Part shown: positions 31,878 through 41,134 of the stretch, piece after piece
How positions within the stretch are numbered: position 1 is the first letter of the stretch
How the letters are laid out: each line of letters begins with the position of its first letter
Origin: Deltaproteobacteria bacterium ADurb.Bin151
GTDB taxonomy: Bacteria; Desulfobacterota; Syntrophia; Syntrophales; Smithellaceae
Assembly: GCA_002070455.1 (NCBI GenBank)
Contig: MWDG01000016.1
Span: 1-43,801 of the forward strand
Direction: 5' to 3'
DNA: 43,801 nucleotides
Notes under the pieces: generated by a model
Told to the model about the DNA's origin: nothing
Databases searched by the model: none
Seen by the model: the letters and a program-made list of their open reading frames with translations, nothing else
Position numbers and translations under genes: made by a program

Positions 31878-33872
31878 ATGAACAAACAGAAAAATCTGAA
31901 AACAGATAAAAAATCTATCGCCGAAACACCTCTCCAGCCTTTTACCGACAATCCCGTAGGCAAACCGCAAAACAAAGCGATTCTGCAAACCCCGATGAAC
32001 AGCGAAGAATACTATCGGGCTCTTTTTGAGCACACGGCAACAGCCAACATGATTCTTGCCGAGGATATGACTGTCCTGTTCGTCAATGAAAATTTCGAGA
32101 AAATGATGGGGTATTCCAAGGAAGAAGTAGAAAATAAAATGTCCTGGACGAAATTTGTCGTGAAAGAAGATGTGGAGATCATGAAACAACGGCACATGAT
32201 ACGGAGAATAAGCCCCGAATCCGTTCCGCCGACTTATGAATTCAGGGGACCGACAAAAACAGGGGAAATCCGGCACTTCTTCCTGAGTGTGGCCATGATC
32301 CCCGGCACCCGGAACAGCGTAGCGTCTCTCTTTGATATCACCGATCATAAAAAAGCTGAAGAAGCCGTCAGGCACAGCGAAGAACGCTTCAAGGACATGG
32401 CCAGACTTCTGCCAGAAACGGTTTTTGAGACCGATATGAACGGAAAAATCACCTTCGTAAATGAACTTTCCTTTGCCCGCTTCGGTTTTACACCGGCTGA
32501 TTTGGAAAGAGGGTTATACATTCAGGATGTTCTTGCTCCTCAAGAACACGAACATTTGCAGACCGTTATTCAAGATGTTGTCCGTGGGGAGCGGCTTGCG
32601 CTGAGAGAGTATCTTGCGCAGAAAAAAGACGGGACGACATTTCCGGCCCTGGTGCGCAGCACAGGCATCTTTAAGGATGGAGAACCTGTGGGCATCAGAG
32701 GATTTCTGATCGATATTTCAGAAAAGAAAGCCCTCGAGGACCAGCTCCTGCGTGCGCAGAAGTTGGAGGCCATCGGCACGCTCGCCGGGGGCATTGCCCA
32801 TGATTTCAATAATCTTCTGATGGGTATTCTCGGAAATCTTTCCATTATGCTCATGCACATGGATACCACTCACCCGTTCTATGACCGGCTCAAGATCATG
32901 GAAGATTACGTCCACAGAGGATCGAATCTTACACGGCAATTGCTGGGATTTGCCCGCGGAGGCAAGTACGAGGTGCGCTCCACGGACCTGGGCAAATTCG
33001 TTATCCGAAGCGCGGAAATGTTTGGCAGAACGAAAAAGGATATTTCCATTCACAACAGGATCGGCAATTCTCTGTGGCATGTGGATGTTGATCGCGGCCA
33101 GATGGATCAGGTACTGCTCAACCTTTTTGTAAACGCGTGGCAGGCCATGCCCGACGGCGGCAATCTCAATATATCTGTAGAAAATGTCGAACTGAGCAAA
33201 AAGGACATGTCCGCCCTGGGCGCGCCCCAGAAAAGATTTGTAAAGCTTACCGTGTCCGACACCGGGATCGGCATGGATGAAAACACTAAATCCCGTATTT
33301 TTGAACCTTTCTTTTCCACCAAGGAACAGGGGCGAAACACAGGAATGGGCCTGGCTTCCGTTTATGGAATTATCAGAAATCACAGCGGTTACATCCAGGT
33401 AGAGAGCAAACCGGGCATCGGGACATCATTCATGATCTACCTTCCGCCATCGAATCATAAGGCGGAAGAAGAACTGAAAACAGACAGCCGGATTCACAAG
33501 GGCGTGGAAACCGTTCTGCTGATCGATGATGAACAGATGATTATTGAGGTTGCCTCCAGAATGTTGGAGGAGCTTGGTTATAAAGTTCTGAGCGCTACCA
33601 GCGGGAAAAAGGGTATCGATATTTTTCAGAACAGCAAAGAAAAAATAGATCTGGTCATCCTGGACATGATTATGCCGGGACTGAGCGGCAAAGAAACCTT
33701 TGATATTCTCAGGCTGAAAAATCCCATTTTGAAGGTTCTGCTTTCCAGCGGCTTCAGCGTGGACAGCCAGGCAAAAGATATCATGGCCGCGGGCTGCAAA
33801 GGTTTTATCCAGAAACCCTTCACCATGGCACAGCTCTCAAGAAAACTGAGAGAAATTCTTGACCATGATTAA
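31878..33872 (+). CDS. PAS-PAS hybrid sensor histidine kinase with C-terminal receiver
   Basis: This 664-residue protein has no signal peptide or membrane helix, so it senses in the cytosol. Domains in order are PAS (about 45-165), PAS (about 170-285), HisKA with the phospho-His in G-G-I-A-H-D-F-N-N-L-L near 302, and HATPase (about 400-525). The HATPase has N box N-L-F-V-N-A-W-Q-A-M, G1 D-T-G-I-G-M and G2 G-M-G-L-A-S-V-Y-G. A receiver (about 543-660) has the phospho-Asp in L-V-I-L-D-M-I-M-P-G and Lys in Q-K-P-F. This is the NtrB-like hybrid type common in deltaproteobacteria. The output response regulator is not adjacent. The MFS permease gene begins 9 bases after the stop. Confidence 0.93.
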   Translation: MNKQKNLKTDKKSIAETPLQPFTDNPVGKPQNKAILQTPMNSEEYYRALFEHTATANMILAEDMTVLFVNENFEKMMGYSKEEVENKMSWTKFVVKEDVEIMKQRHMIRRISPESVPPTYEFRGPTKTGEIRHFFLSVAMIPGTRNSVASLFDITDHKKAEEAVRHSEERFKDMARLLPETVFETDMNGKITFVNELSFARFGFTPADLERGLYIQDVLAPQEHEHLQTVIQDVVRGERLALREYLAQKKDGTTFPALVRSTGIFKDGEPVGIRGFLIDISEKKALEDQLLRAQKLEAIGTLAGGIAHDFNNLLMGILGNLSIMLMHMDTTHPFYDRLKIMEDYVHRGSNLTRQLLGFARGGKYEVRSTDLGKFVIRSAEMFGRTKKDISIHNRIGNSLWHVDVDRGQMDQVLLNLFVNAWQAMPDGGNLNISVENVELSKKDMSALGAPQKRFVKLTVSDTGIGMDENTKSRIFEPFFSTKEQGRNTGMGLASVYGIIRNHSGYIQVESKPGIGTSFMIYLPPSNHKAEEELKTDSRIHKGVETVLLIDDEQMIIEVASRMLEELGYKVLSATSGKKGIDIFQNSKEKIDLVILDMIMPGLSGKETFDILRLKNPILKVLLSSGFSVDSQAKDIMAAGCKGFIQKPFTMAQLSRKLREILDHD

Positions 33873-33881
33873 ATCTTCCTT

Positions 33882-35168
33882 ATGCATCATAAACTTAGCT
33901 ATCTTCAATACCGCACCTTGATCTTTGCTATTCTCGGAACCGCTTACATCCTCGTTTTTTTTCACAGGCTGGCTCCCGCGGTTGTGGCAGTGGACATGAT
34001 GGCCGATTTAAAAACCGGAGGCGCGTTGATGGGGATTCTGGCTTCCGCGTATTTTTACCCTTACGCACTGATGCAGATTCCCGCCGGTCTGCTCTCCGAC
34101 TCGTGGGGGCCACGCAGGTCCATCGTCTTTTTTTTCACGATTGGAGCTGCCGGATCCATTGCTCTGGCCTTAACACACACCGTGGAGACGGCGATTGCCG
34201 CGCGGGTATTTGTGGGACTGGGGGTGGCGATGATTTTCATCCCGACACTTAAAATTTTGACCCACTGGTACGAGCGGGACAAGTACGTCCATATGAGCGG
34301 CCTTTTAATGTCGTTGGGTGGTGTCGGAGCATACACTGCGTCCATGCCTCTCGCGCTCATGAGTGACTCGATTACCTGGCGCGGCAGCATGATCGTCATC
34401 GGAATATTGACGCTGATCCTGTCGGGCCTGGTCTGGATTGTAGTGCGCGACACTCCGGAACAGGCAGGTTTTCAGCCGATCAACCCCTGTGCCCCCGACC
34501 GTTGCGAAGAGCAGGAAATCAGCCTTTTCCGCGGGATCATCATGGTATTGAAACGCCTGCAATTCTGGCCGATGGCGATGTGCACCTTTTTCGGATCTCT
34601 GGTAACGTTTAGCTTTACGGGCCTCTGGGGCGGTCCTTTTTTCATGCACGTCTACGGGATGACCCGGACACAGGCAGGCGCTGTTTTATCGGCAATGGCC
34701 ATCGGCATGATTATCGGGGCACCGGCGATGAGCTGGCTTTCCAACCGGGTGTTCCATTCACGGAAAAAAGTTTTGGCGTTAAGCCAGTTGGGCGGCCTGT
34801 GCGTCTTTGCGCCCCTTGCTTTTTTTACCGGTGATTTTTCCGAAACAGCACTCTACATCTGGTGTTTCACTTACAATTTTTTTATGTCCAGCCTGGTCGT
34901 TGTCGGGTATTCCACCATCAAGGACTCTTTCCCGATACAAATTTCCGGAACTGCCACGGGCACTTTGAATATTTTCCCTTTTGCCGGGGCCCTGGTGGGC
35001 CAGCCGCTCATCGGATGGTATCTGGACTCTGTCGGAGCTATCAACGGACAATATCCCGTGGATGCATATTCAACCGCATTCAAAATGTGTCTTCTCTGCC
35101 TTCTGGCAGCGTTCATCGCCAGCCTGATGGTCAAAGAAACTTTCCCGAAGAAACCGCTTTCCGATTAA
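33882..35168 (+). CDS. MFS transporter
   Basis: This 428-residue inner-membrane permease has about 12 helices in two halves and a charged central loop (about 195-225, D-R-C-E-E-Q-E). The helix 2-3 loop has G-L-L-S-D-S-W-G-P-R-R-S, the major-facilitator signature. The F-F-H-R-L-A-P-A-V-V near the start is typical of anion:cation-symporter-like MFS proteins and glycerol-phosphate or sugar-acid permeases. The substrate is unknown. The gene starts 9 bases after the kinase stop with no visible ribosome-binding site, so it is likely translated by coupling. The kinase might sense the transported compound (inference). Confidence 0.88.
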   Translation: MHHKLSYLQYRTLIFAILGTAYILVFFHRLAPAVVAVDMMADLKTGGALMGILASAYFYPYALMQIPAGLLSDSWGPRRSIVFFFTIGAAGSIALALTHTVETAIAARVFVGLGVAMIFIPTLKILTHWYERDKYVHMSGLLMSLGGVGAYTASMPLALMSDSITWRGSMIVIGILTLILSGLVWIVVRDTPEQAGFQPINPCAPDRCEEQEISLFRGIIMVLKRLQFWPMAMCTFFGSLVTFSFTGLWGGPFFMHVYGMTRTQAGAVLSAMAIGMIIGAPAMSWLSNRVFHSRKKVLALSQLGGLCVFAPLAFFTGDFSETALYIWCFTYNFFMSSLVVVGYSTIKDSFPIQISGTATGTLNIFPFAGALVGQPLIGWYLDSVGAINGQYPVDAYSTAFKMCLLCLLAAFIASLMVKETFPKKPLSD

Positions 35169-35269
35169 GGTTCACCGATGGATTAAAAAGGCTCAAAAAA
35201 GCATAAGCAAATGATTCCTTTTCACTGTTTTTCACGGCATTTTTCTTCTTTTATAACCTCATTTGCCTT

Positions 35270-35299
35270 TTGACTAATTGAGACAAATTGTGATATTTT
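35270..35299 (+). promoter_or_regulatory. Candidate promoter upstream of hflX
   Basis: TTGACT (35270-35275) and TATTTT (35294-35299) are separated by 18 bases, in the AT-rich gap after the MFS gene. The predicted start of transcription lies about 30 bases before the inferred beginning of hflX. Confidence 0.4.
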
Positions 35300-35337
35300 T
35301 TCAAATATGGAACTCATGAAGGCAGGGGCGGCTAACC

Positions 35338-37005
35338 ATCAATAAGATATTCGGCAATACATCAGGGCTGCGTGCCCAGCAAATCAAATCTCTGGAACGT
35401 CTTTATCGCCGTGGCATCCCTCCGGAAAGCATTCTCAGCAATGAACTGGCCCGGGAATTGTCCTTTCTTTCCAGTGCTCTCAACCGCCAAATCGGTCTGC
35501 TGATCAACCGCAAAGGTGAAATCAGCATGGTCATTCTCGGAGACCACAAGGGCATATTTATTCCCAGCCTTGACATCTTCCGCGCAGCCTCTACACGGTT
35601 CAAAGGCCTGCGCTTGATTCACACACATTTAGACGGCGAAACGCTTTCCCCTGAAGACATGACAGACTTGTCGCACCTCAGACTGGACATGATCGGCGCG
35701 CTGCAGGTCTGTGAAGACGGCTCTCCCGGAAAACTTTTCTGGGCCCATTTGATTCCGGAAAATCCGCAGGGAAATTATTGGCTTATCCATGAACCACAGG
35801 AGCCTCACCGCCTCGATCTGAATTTTCTTTCTTTCATCATCGCGCTGGAAGATGAATTTGCCAGGCAGCAAAAAACCCGAAAAATTGAAGCAACGGAAAA
35901 AGCCATTCTCGTGCGGGTCGAAAAAAATCCTCTTGCCGGCGCGGAAGCTTCTTTGGAAGAGCTCCGGCAATTGGCAGAGACCTGCGGTGTGGCCGTTTTC
36001 GACAGCCAGATTCAATATCGGCCGCAGCCGGACCCGAGGTATCTTGTCGGCAGGGGCAAATTATCGGATATTGATCTGCGGGCCACACAAATCGGCGCAA
36101 ATCTGCTGATCTTCGACCACGAACTGACCCCTGCACAGGTCCGTTCCATCAGTGATTTCACAGGGTTGAAAATTCTCGACCGGACGCAGGTGATCCTGGA
36201 CATCTTCGCGCACCGCGCCCACAGCAGGGAAGGAAAGATACAGGTGGAGCTCGCTCAGCTCAAATATCTGCTGCCCAGGCTGATGCATAAAGACACATCC
36301 CTGTCCCGCCTTGCCGGCGGCATCGGCGGCGTGGGTCCCGGCGAAACCAAACTGGAAATTGACCGACGACGCGTTCGTGAACGCATCAATCGCCTGGAAA
36401 AGGATTTAAAGGACATCACGAAATCACGCGGACAGCGCCGGGGAAGGAGGAAGCGATCGGGACTGCCCGTGATTTCTATTGTTGGTTACACCAACGCGGG
36501 AAAATCGACGTTGCTCAACACCCTCACGCAAAGCACTGTTCTGGCGGAGGACAAGCTCTTTGCCACATTGGACACGAAAAGCGCCAGACTGCGCTTTCCG
36601 CGCGATACGGAGGCGGTCATTACGGACACAGTCGGTTTCATCCGCAAACTGCCCCGAGAACTTTTCAGCGCCTTCCGGGCAACACTCGATGAACTCCATG
36701 AAGCTGATTTGCTTTTGCACGTCATCGACATCAGCAATCCCCAATTTGAAGAACAGGTTGCAGCCGTTGAAAACATCCTGGAAGAACTCGAAATATCCGG
36801 GAAACCATGCATCCGGGTCTTTAACAAAGCCGACCGCTTTAAGGACAGGGAATTGCTGGCTGATATCAGCAAACGATATAATGCCGTTGCTGTTTCCGCC
36901 CTGGATAAAAACTCTCTTTTCGGGCTTTTGGAAAAAATCGAAGCGGCACTGCCCAATACAAACTTTTCAGGAAAGCCTTTTTGTGCTAGGGAAGAAGAGA
37001 TTTGA
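35338..37005 (+). CDS. hflX: GTPase HflX, with no canonical start codon at its conserved N-terminus
   Basis: Ribosome-associated GTPase that splits or rescues stalled ribosomes. The protein has the HflX N-domain, G-R-G-K-L-S-D-I, the glycine-rich S-R-L-A-G-G-I-G-G-V-G-P-G-E-T-K linker and a G domain: G1 G-Y-T-N-A-G-K-S-T, G3 D-T-V-G-F-I-R-K-L and G4 N-K-A-D. The reading frame before the first canonical start (TTG at 35458) still encodes the family's typical N-terminus, I-F-G-N-T-S-G-L-R. The frame is closed by a TGA at 35317, and no ATG, GTG or TTG lies between. An ATC at 35338 with AGGGGCGG upstream is where an ATG would be expected. Either a rare start, a mutation or a base error explains this. 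Confidence 0.9.
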   Translation: MNKIFGNTSGLRAQQIKSLERLYRRGIPPESILSNELARELSFLSSALNRQIGLLINRKGEISMVILGDHKGIFIPSLDIFRAASTRFKGLRLIHTHLDGETLSPEDMTDLSHLRLDMIGALQVCEDGSPGKLFWAHLIPENPQGNYWLIHEPQEPHRLDLNFLSFIIALEDEFARQQKTRKIEATEKAILVRVEKNPLAGAEASLEELRQLAETCGVAVFDSQIQYRPQPDPRYLVGRGKLSDIDLRATQIGANLLIFDHELTPAQVRSISDFTGLKILDRTQVILDIFAHRAHSREGKIQVELAQLKYLLPRLMHKDTSLSRLAGGIGGVGPGETKLEIDRRRVRERINRLEKDLKDITKSRGQRRGRRKRSGLPVISIVGYTNAGKSTLLNTLTQSTVLAEDKLFATLDTKSARLRFPRDTEAVITDTVGFIRKLPRELFSAFRATLDELHEADLLLHVIDISNPQFEEQVAAVENILEELEISGKPCIRVFNKADRFKDRELLADISKRYNAVAVSALDKNSLFGLLEKIEAALPNTNFSGKPFCAREEEI

Positions 37006-37025
37006 ACTTCAAGCGGGAAAAAATA

Positions 37026-38996
37026 ATGAAACTGACGCGCATCACGATTATCCTGGTCACTGTATTATTCTTTACAAACAATCTTTCTGCAGAAGAGCAA
37101 CTTTTAACCATTATCCATACCAACGATATGCATTCTCATGTCCAGGGTTTTTCTCCGGAAATCGATTACCGGCCATTTGCCATTGATGAGGACAAGACTT
37201 TAGGCGGCTGGTCGCGTGTTGCCACGGTGATCAAAAATATAAAAAAGGAAAGGTTTCAACCGGTTCTGGTTGTTGACGCGGGCGATTACACGATGGGATC
37301 TCTTTTCCACATGCTCAATCGGGAAGAGGCTTTTGAACTGCGTCTGCTTTCGGCAATGGGTTATGACGTTGTCACGCTGGGCAATCATGAATTTGATCTG
37401 AAGCCCGCGGGGCTCGCCGCCACATTAAAAACCGTAAAATTGAGAGGGCCCGTCCCGCAGATTGTTTTTGCCGGCGCAGTGTTTGACCGCAAAAATCCGA
37501 TCCTGGCTTCGCTTGAAAACGCATTTTTGGAAGCGGGCGTGAAAAATTATACAGTTCTGGAACGCGGCAAAATCAGGATCGGCATTTTCGGGATGCTGGG
37601 AAAAGACGCTATTGAAGTGTCACCTTTCGCCAAACCCCTGACATTTCGTGATCCCGTCGATGTCGCGCGCGACATGGTGGATGTGCTTCGCAACAGGGAA
37701 AAAGTGGATCTGGTCATCTGCCTGTCGCACGGCGGCCTGAACGACGATCCCAAAAAATCCGAAGACGAACTGCTGGCGCGTAAAGTCAAAGGCATTGACG
37801 TTATCGTGAGCGGACACACGCATACCAAACTGGACAAATCCATCAACGTGAACGGGACCATCATCGTTCAGGCCTGGTGTTACGGAAAACAGGTTGGGGT
37901 TCTGGACATTGCCGTAAACAGCGGCAAAGTCCAGTTGAAAAAATACACCGTTGTCCCGGTCAACAGTTCGATAGCAGGGGACGAAAAAATTCAAGCGATG
38001 ATCGACGCCTTTAAGCAAATGATCAACCGCCGTCTGCTGGCTCCCGCTCGTTTATCTTACGATCAGGTCATCGCGGAAACAAAATTTGATCTCAGCATCC
38101 GGAACGATGAATCGCCGCTGGGCAATCTGCTGGCGGATTCCATCCGCTGGTATGTCAATTCCGTTGATTCAGACATCAATGATCCTTCGAGCCGCGTGGT
38201 GGTGGCCGTGGAATCCAACGGCGTTATCCGTGACGACCTGCTTCGGGGCGTAACCGGGAAAGTTACCGTGGGCGATCTTTTCCGAACAATTCCCCTTGGA
38301 ATCGGCGTGGACAACACCATGGCCTATCCGCTGCTTTCCTTTTATCTGTATGGATATGAACTGAAAAAAGCCCTGGAGATCCTGACCAGCATCAGACCCA
38401 TCAAGGGGGATGATTATTATCTGCAGATCTCCGGTCTTCGTTTCACCTACAATCCGCGACGGATCATTTTTGACCGTGTAACCGATATTGAGACAGGTTC
38501 TGAAGAGGAAGGATATCAGCCGCTCGATTACAGCAAATCAAACAAAAAATTGTATCGGGTGGCGGCCAATATCTATAATGCTTCTTTCCTGAAACTTGTC
38601 GGGAGTTTCACTTACTCCATGCTGGAAATCGTCCCGAAAGATAAAAACGGCAGGCCTCTTGCAAAATTATCGGCGGCGCTTGTGGACGGCAACAAATCGC
38701 TTCCTGGCATTCAGGAACTCAAAGAATGGCAGGGTGTCATTCAATACGTCCGGTCTTTCCCGGATACGAACGTCAACGGACTTCCGGATATCCCCGAAAA
38801 ATACAGAGGCAAACTGGGGCGTATTGTGGAAAAGCCAAGCATCAATCCGGTCAATCTTGTTTCCAGGGGATCTGAACCGACGATCATTGTTCTGGCGGCA
38901 ATTGGCCTTGTTGCATTTTTGCTTATCATGACGGTCATGCTGATTCTTCTTCGAAGAAAGGCAAAAAAAGCCGGCATCTCTGTCTACAAAAGATAG
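37026..38996 (+). CDS. Exported 5'-nucleotidase / metallophosphoesterase family protein with C-terminal membrane anchor
   Basis: The 656-residue protein has a signal peptide (cleaved near N-L-S-A-E). The N-terminal dinuclear-metal phosphoesterase domain has H-T-N-D-M-H-S-H (31-38), D-A-G-D-Y-T-M-G-S, G-N-H-E-F-D, S-H-G-G and G-H-T-H-T. A 5'-nucleotidase C-terminal substrate domain (about 340-560) follows. A single membrane helix near 625-648 ends in R-R-K-A-K-K, so the enzyme faces the periplasm from the inner membrane. UshA-type relatives hydrolyse nucleotides or UDP-sugars. The ATG at 37026 gives the signal peptide; an in-frame TTG at 37002 overlaps the hflX stop. It is probably co-transcribed with hflX. 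Confidence 0.9.
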   Translation: MKLTRITIILVTVLFFTNNLSAEEQLLTIIHTNDMHSHVQGFSPEIDYRPFAIDEDKTLGGWSRVATVIKNIKKERFQPVLVVDAGDYTMGSLFHMLNREEAFELRLLSAMGYDVVTLGNHEFDLKPAGLAATLKTVKLRGPVPQIVFAGAVFDRKNPILASLENAFLEAGVKNYTVLERGKIRIGIFGMLGKDAIEVSPFAKPLTFRDPVDVARDMVDVLRNREKVDLVICLSHGGLNDDPKKSEDELLARKVKGIDVIVSGHTHTKLDKSINVNGTIIVQAWCYGKQVGVLDIAVNSGKVQLKKYTVVPVNSSIAGDEKIQAMIDAFKQMINRRLLAPARLSYDQVIAETKFDLSIRNDESPLGNLLADSIRWYVNSVDSDINDPSSRVVVAVESNGVIRDDLLRGVTGKVTVGDLFRTIPLGIGVDNTMAYPLLSFYLYGYELKKALEILTSIRPIKGDDYYLQISGLRFTYNPRRIIFDRVTDIETGSEEEGYQPLDYSKSNKKLYRVAANIYNASFLKLVGSFTYSMLEIVPKDKNGRPLAKLSAALVDGNKSLPGIQELKEWQGVIQYVRSFPDTNVNGLPDIPEKYRGKLGRIVEKPSINPVNLVSRGSEPTIIVLAAIGLVAFLLIMTVMLILLRRKAKKAGISVYKR

Positions 38997-39048
38997 GAAT
39001 CTGTCTTAGCCGGCTGAATCACGATTTTGTAAATAACTGAGGTTTTTT

Positions 39049-39609
39049 ATGGACAAAGAATTTATTCAAATCCGCTGGCACGGAAGGGGCGGCCAGGGCG
39101 CCATCACCGCGGCCAAGATTGTCGCCTCTGCGGCCTTTACCTCCGGGTATGATGGAGTGGTCATGGCGCCGACCTTCGGCACCGAACGCAGGGGTGCGCC
39201 GGTCATGACGTCTCTGAAAATTTCCAGAACAAAAATTTATGATTTATCACCAATTGAAACCCCGGACATTGTCGTTGTCCTGGACCATCTCCTTCTGAAA
39301 GAAACAGATGTCACACACGGCCTCAAAAAAGGCGGCATCATTGTTTTAAACACTCCCATGGCTTTTGAATCATACAGCTTTACAGATTTCAAACTGGCCA
39401 GCGCGGACATTACGGCCATTTCCGTGGAGGCGGGACTTCCTCACGGGATGGTCAACACCGGAATGATCGGGTCGCTGGAAAAAGCAACGAACCTGCTCGG
39501 AATGGACCTCCTGATCAAATGTATTGAAGAGGAATTCAGCAGCAGAAAACCACAGAAAAATTCTCTGGCTGCAAGAATTGCTTACGAACGAACCCGGGTC
39601 GGAGGTTGA
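39049..39609 (+). CDS. porG: Pyruvate (2-oxoacid):ferredoxin oxidoreductase gamma subunit
   Basis: The 186-residue subunit has the family's opening, I-R-W-H-G-R-G-G-Q-G-A-I-T-A-A-K, and then F-G-T-E-R-R-G-A-P-V-M-T. These residues contact CoA and the neighbouring subunit in the 2-oxoacid oxidoreductase complex. It works with the delta, alpha and beta subunits encoded next to oxidise a 2-oxoacid to an acyl-CoA while reducing ferredoxin. The order gamma-delta-alpha-beta is the standard four-subunit arrangement. TGAGG precedes the ATG, and delta starts 2 bases after the stop. Confidence 0.93.
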   Translation: MDKEFIQIRWHGRGGQGAITAAKIVASAAFTSGYDGVVMAPTFGTERRGAPVMTSLKISRTKIYDLSPIETPDIVVVLDHLLLKETDVTHGLKKGGIIVLNTPMAFESYSFTDFKLASADITAISVEAGLPHGMVNTGMIGSLEKATNLLGMDLLIKCIEEEFSSRKPQKNSLAARIAYERTRVGG

Positions 39610-39611
39610 AA

Positions 39612-39920
39612 ATGGGCACTCGAAATTATCGAAGGAAAACATCGCACAGTGAGCATGGCCCCGGGGACGGCGGAAGAACCGGATCCTGGAGGGTGGAACG
39701 CCCGGTGCTTGACCAGAGCCTCTGCATTCCCTGTAAAAGAAACAAGGAAGCCTGCTTTATCTGCTGGCTGTTCTGCCCGGAAATCGTCATTTCGCGCACG
39801 ATCCCTCCGCGAGTTGACCTTGAATACTGCAAAGGCTGCGGGATCTGTGCGGAAGAATGCCCTACCAAGGCGATCACCATGGTGGATGAAGCAAAATTTT
39901 CAGAAGAAGACAAGGAGTAG
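39612..39920 (+). CDS. porD: Pyruvate (2-oxoacid):ferredoxin oxidoreductase delta subunit, variant first cluster
   Basis: This 102-residue ferredoxin-type subunit carries electrons from the ThDP site to external ferredoxin. The second cluster motif is standard (Y-C-K-G-C-G-I-C-A-E-E-C-P). The first is unusual. The expected C-x2-C-x2-C-x3-C-P has Lys where the first Cys should be, but two further cysteines lie upstream: Cys 38, 41, 48, 51 and 55, spaced x2, x6, x2, x3. One of Cys 38 or 41 may take the missing place. The start at 39612 has GGAGG 6 bases upstream, within the porG stop region. Five bases separate it from porA. Confidence 0.92.
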   Translation: MGTRNYRRKTSHSEHGPGDGGRTGSWRVERPVLDQSLCIPCKRNKEACFICWLFCPEIVISRTIPPRVDLEYCKGCGICAEECPTKAITMVDEAKFSEEDKE

Positions 39921-39925
39921 CGGTC

Positions 39926-41125
39926 ATGCATATTATCGAAAATGGAAACACGGCAGCCGCTCTGGGTGTTAAACTTTGCCGTGCCAGTGTCATCGCGGCC
40001 TATCCCATCACCCCACAGACCCCGCTGACAGAAAAACTCTCCGAATACGTTGAACGCGGCGACATGAAGGCGGAATATATCCCCGTTGAAAGCGAACATT
40101 CTGCTCTTGCCGTATGCATTGCTGCTTCGTCGGCGGGCGCCAGGGTTTTCACGGCCACCAGCGCCAACGGGCTTCTTTACATGCACGAACAGGTCCAGTG
40201 GGCATCCGGCGCGAGACTGCCTATCGTAATGTGCGTGGTCAACCGGGCGGTCGGCGCGCCCTGGAACATCTGGAACGACCAGCAGGACTCCATTTCCCAG
40301 CGCGACACGGGCTGGATACAGATATACTGTGCGGACCACCAGCAGATTATCGATGCCGTCATAAAGGCTTACTGGATCGCGGAAAAAGTAAGCATCCCCA
40401 TTATGGTCTGCTACGACGGATACATATTGTCTCATACCTTCATGCCTTTCGATCTTCCGGACCAGAAAACGGTTGATGCCTTTCTGCCCCCGTTTAAGCC
40501 TGATTACGCGCTCAGGCCTGAAGAACCGGCCAATCTCAACACCGTGACCCTCCCGGATGTGCGCCTCGACGTCCGCGGCGAACTGGCCCACAGCTACATG
40601 GAAATCCGGTATCTGCTGCAGGAAGAACTGCGCACAACGCTCGACGTGGCGGCAGATGCAGAAAAAAGGTTTGCCGAAATATTTGGCCGGCAAAGCGATC
40701 CGTTTATCGAATCCTACCGGTGTGACGATGCTGACTGTGTCGCCCTGGGGTTGGGGTCCCTGACCTACCAATTGAGGGTATCCGTGGATGCGCTGAGGAA
40801 AGAAGGCATCAAGGTTGGCGTCATGGGCCTGCGCTTCTACCGGCCTTTCCCGGACGAAGCCATCGCCGGGGCATTGAAAGGGAAAAAATCTGTTGTCGTT
40901 TTTGAAAAGGCGCTCAGTTACGGCTACGAAGGGGCGCTTACATCGGATTTAAAATCCGCCCTTTATGAACACCTGGCGGGGACGGGCACGCTCCCGTCCA
41001 TTCAGAATTTCATTGCGGGCATTGGCGGGCGTGACATTCGGACAGACGATTTGACAAAAATGTTCAGGGCAGCGACCCATGGCAGGGTTTCCAAAGAACC
41101 CCTCTGGATCGGCTTGAAACTATAG
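39926..41125 (+). CDS. porA: Pyruvate (2-oxoacid):ferredoxin oxidoreductase alpha subunit
   Basis: The 399-residue subunit contains the pyrimidine-binding half of the ThDP site. Strong PorA features are A-A-Y-P-I-T-P-Q-T near the start, V-E-S-E-H-S-A-L (the activating Glu region), F-T-A-T-S-A-N-G-L, I-W-N-D-Q-Q-D-S, R-D-T-G-W-I-Q and P-I-M-V-C-Y-D-G-Y. The A-P-W-N-I-W-N-D segment resembles pyruvate-type rather than 2-oxoglutarate-type enzymes, so pyruvate or a small 2-oxoacid is likeliest. It ends 9 bases before the beta gene, in one operon. Confidence 0.93.
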   Translation: MHIIENGNTAAALGVKLCRASVIAAYPITPQTPLTEKLSEYVERGDMKAEYIPVESEHSALAVCIAASSAGARVFTATSANGLLYMHEQVQWASGARLPIVMCVVNRAVGAPWNIWNDQQDSISQRDTGWIQIYCADHQQIIDAVIKAYWIAEKVSIPIMVCYDGYILSHTFMPFDLPDQKTVDAFLPPFKPDYALRPEEPANLNTVTLPDVRLDVRGELAHSYMEIRYLLQEELRTTLDVAADAEKRFAEIFGRQSDPFIESYRCDDADCVALGLGSLTYQLRVSVDALRKEGIKVGVMGLRFYRPFPDEAIAGALKGKKSVVVFEKALSYGYEGALTSDLKSALYEHLAGTGTLPSIQNFIAGIGGRDIRTDDLTKMFRAATHGRVSKEPLWIGLKL

Positions 41126-41134
41126 GAGAGACAA

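Noticed and set aside
39626-40771. Open frame of about 380 codons antisense to porD and porA
   Set aside because: No family features; both sense genes are clearly conserved.
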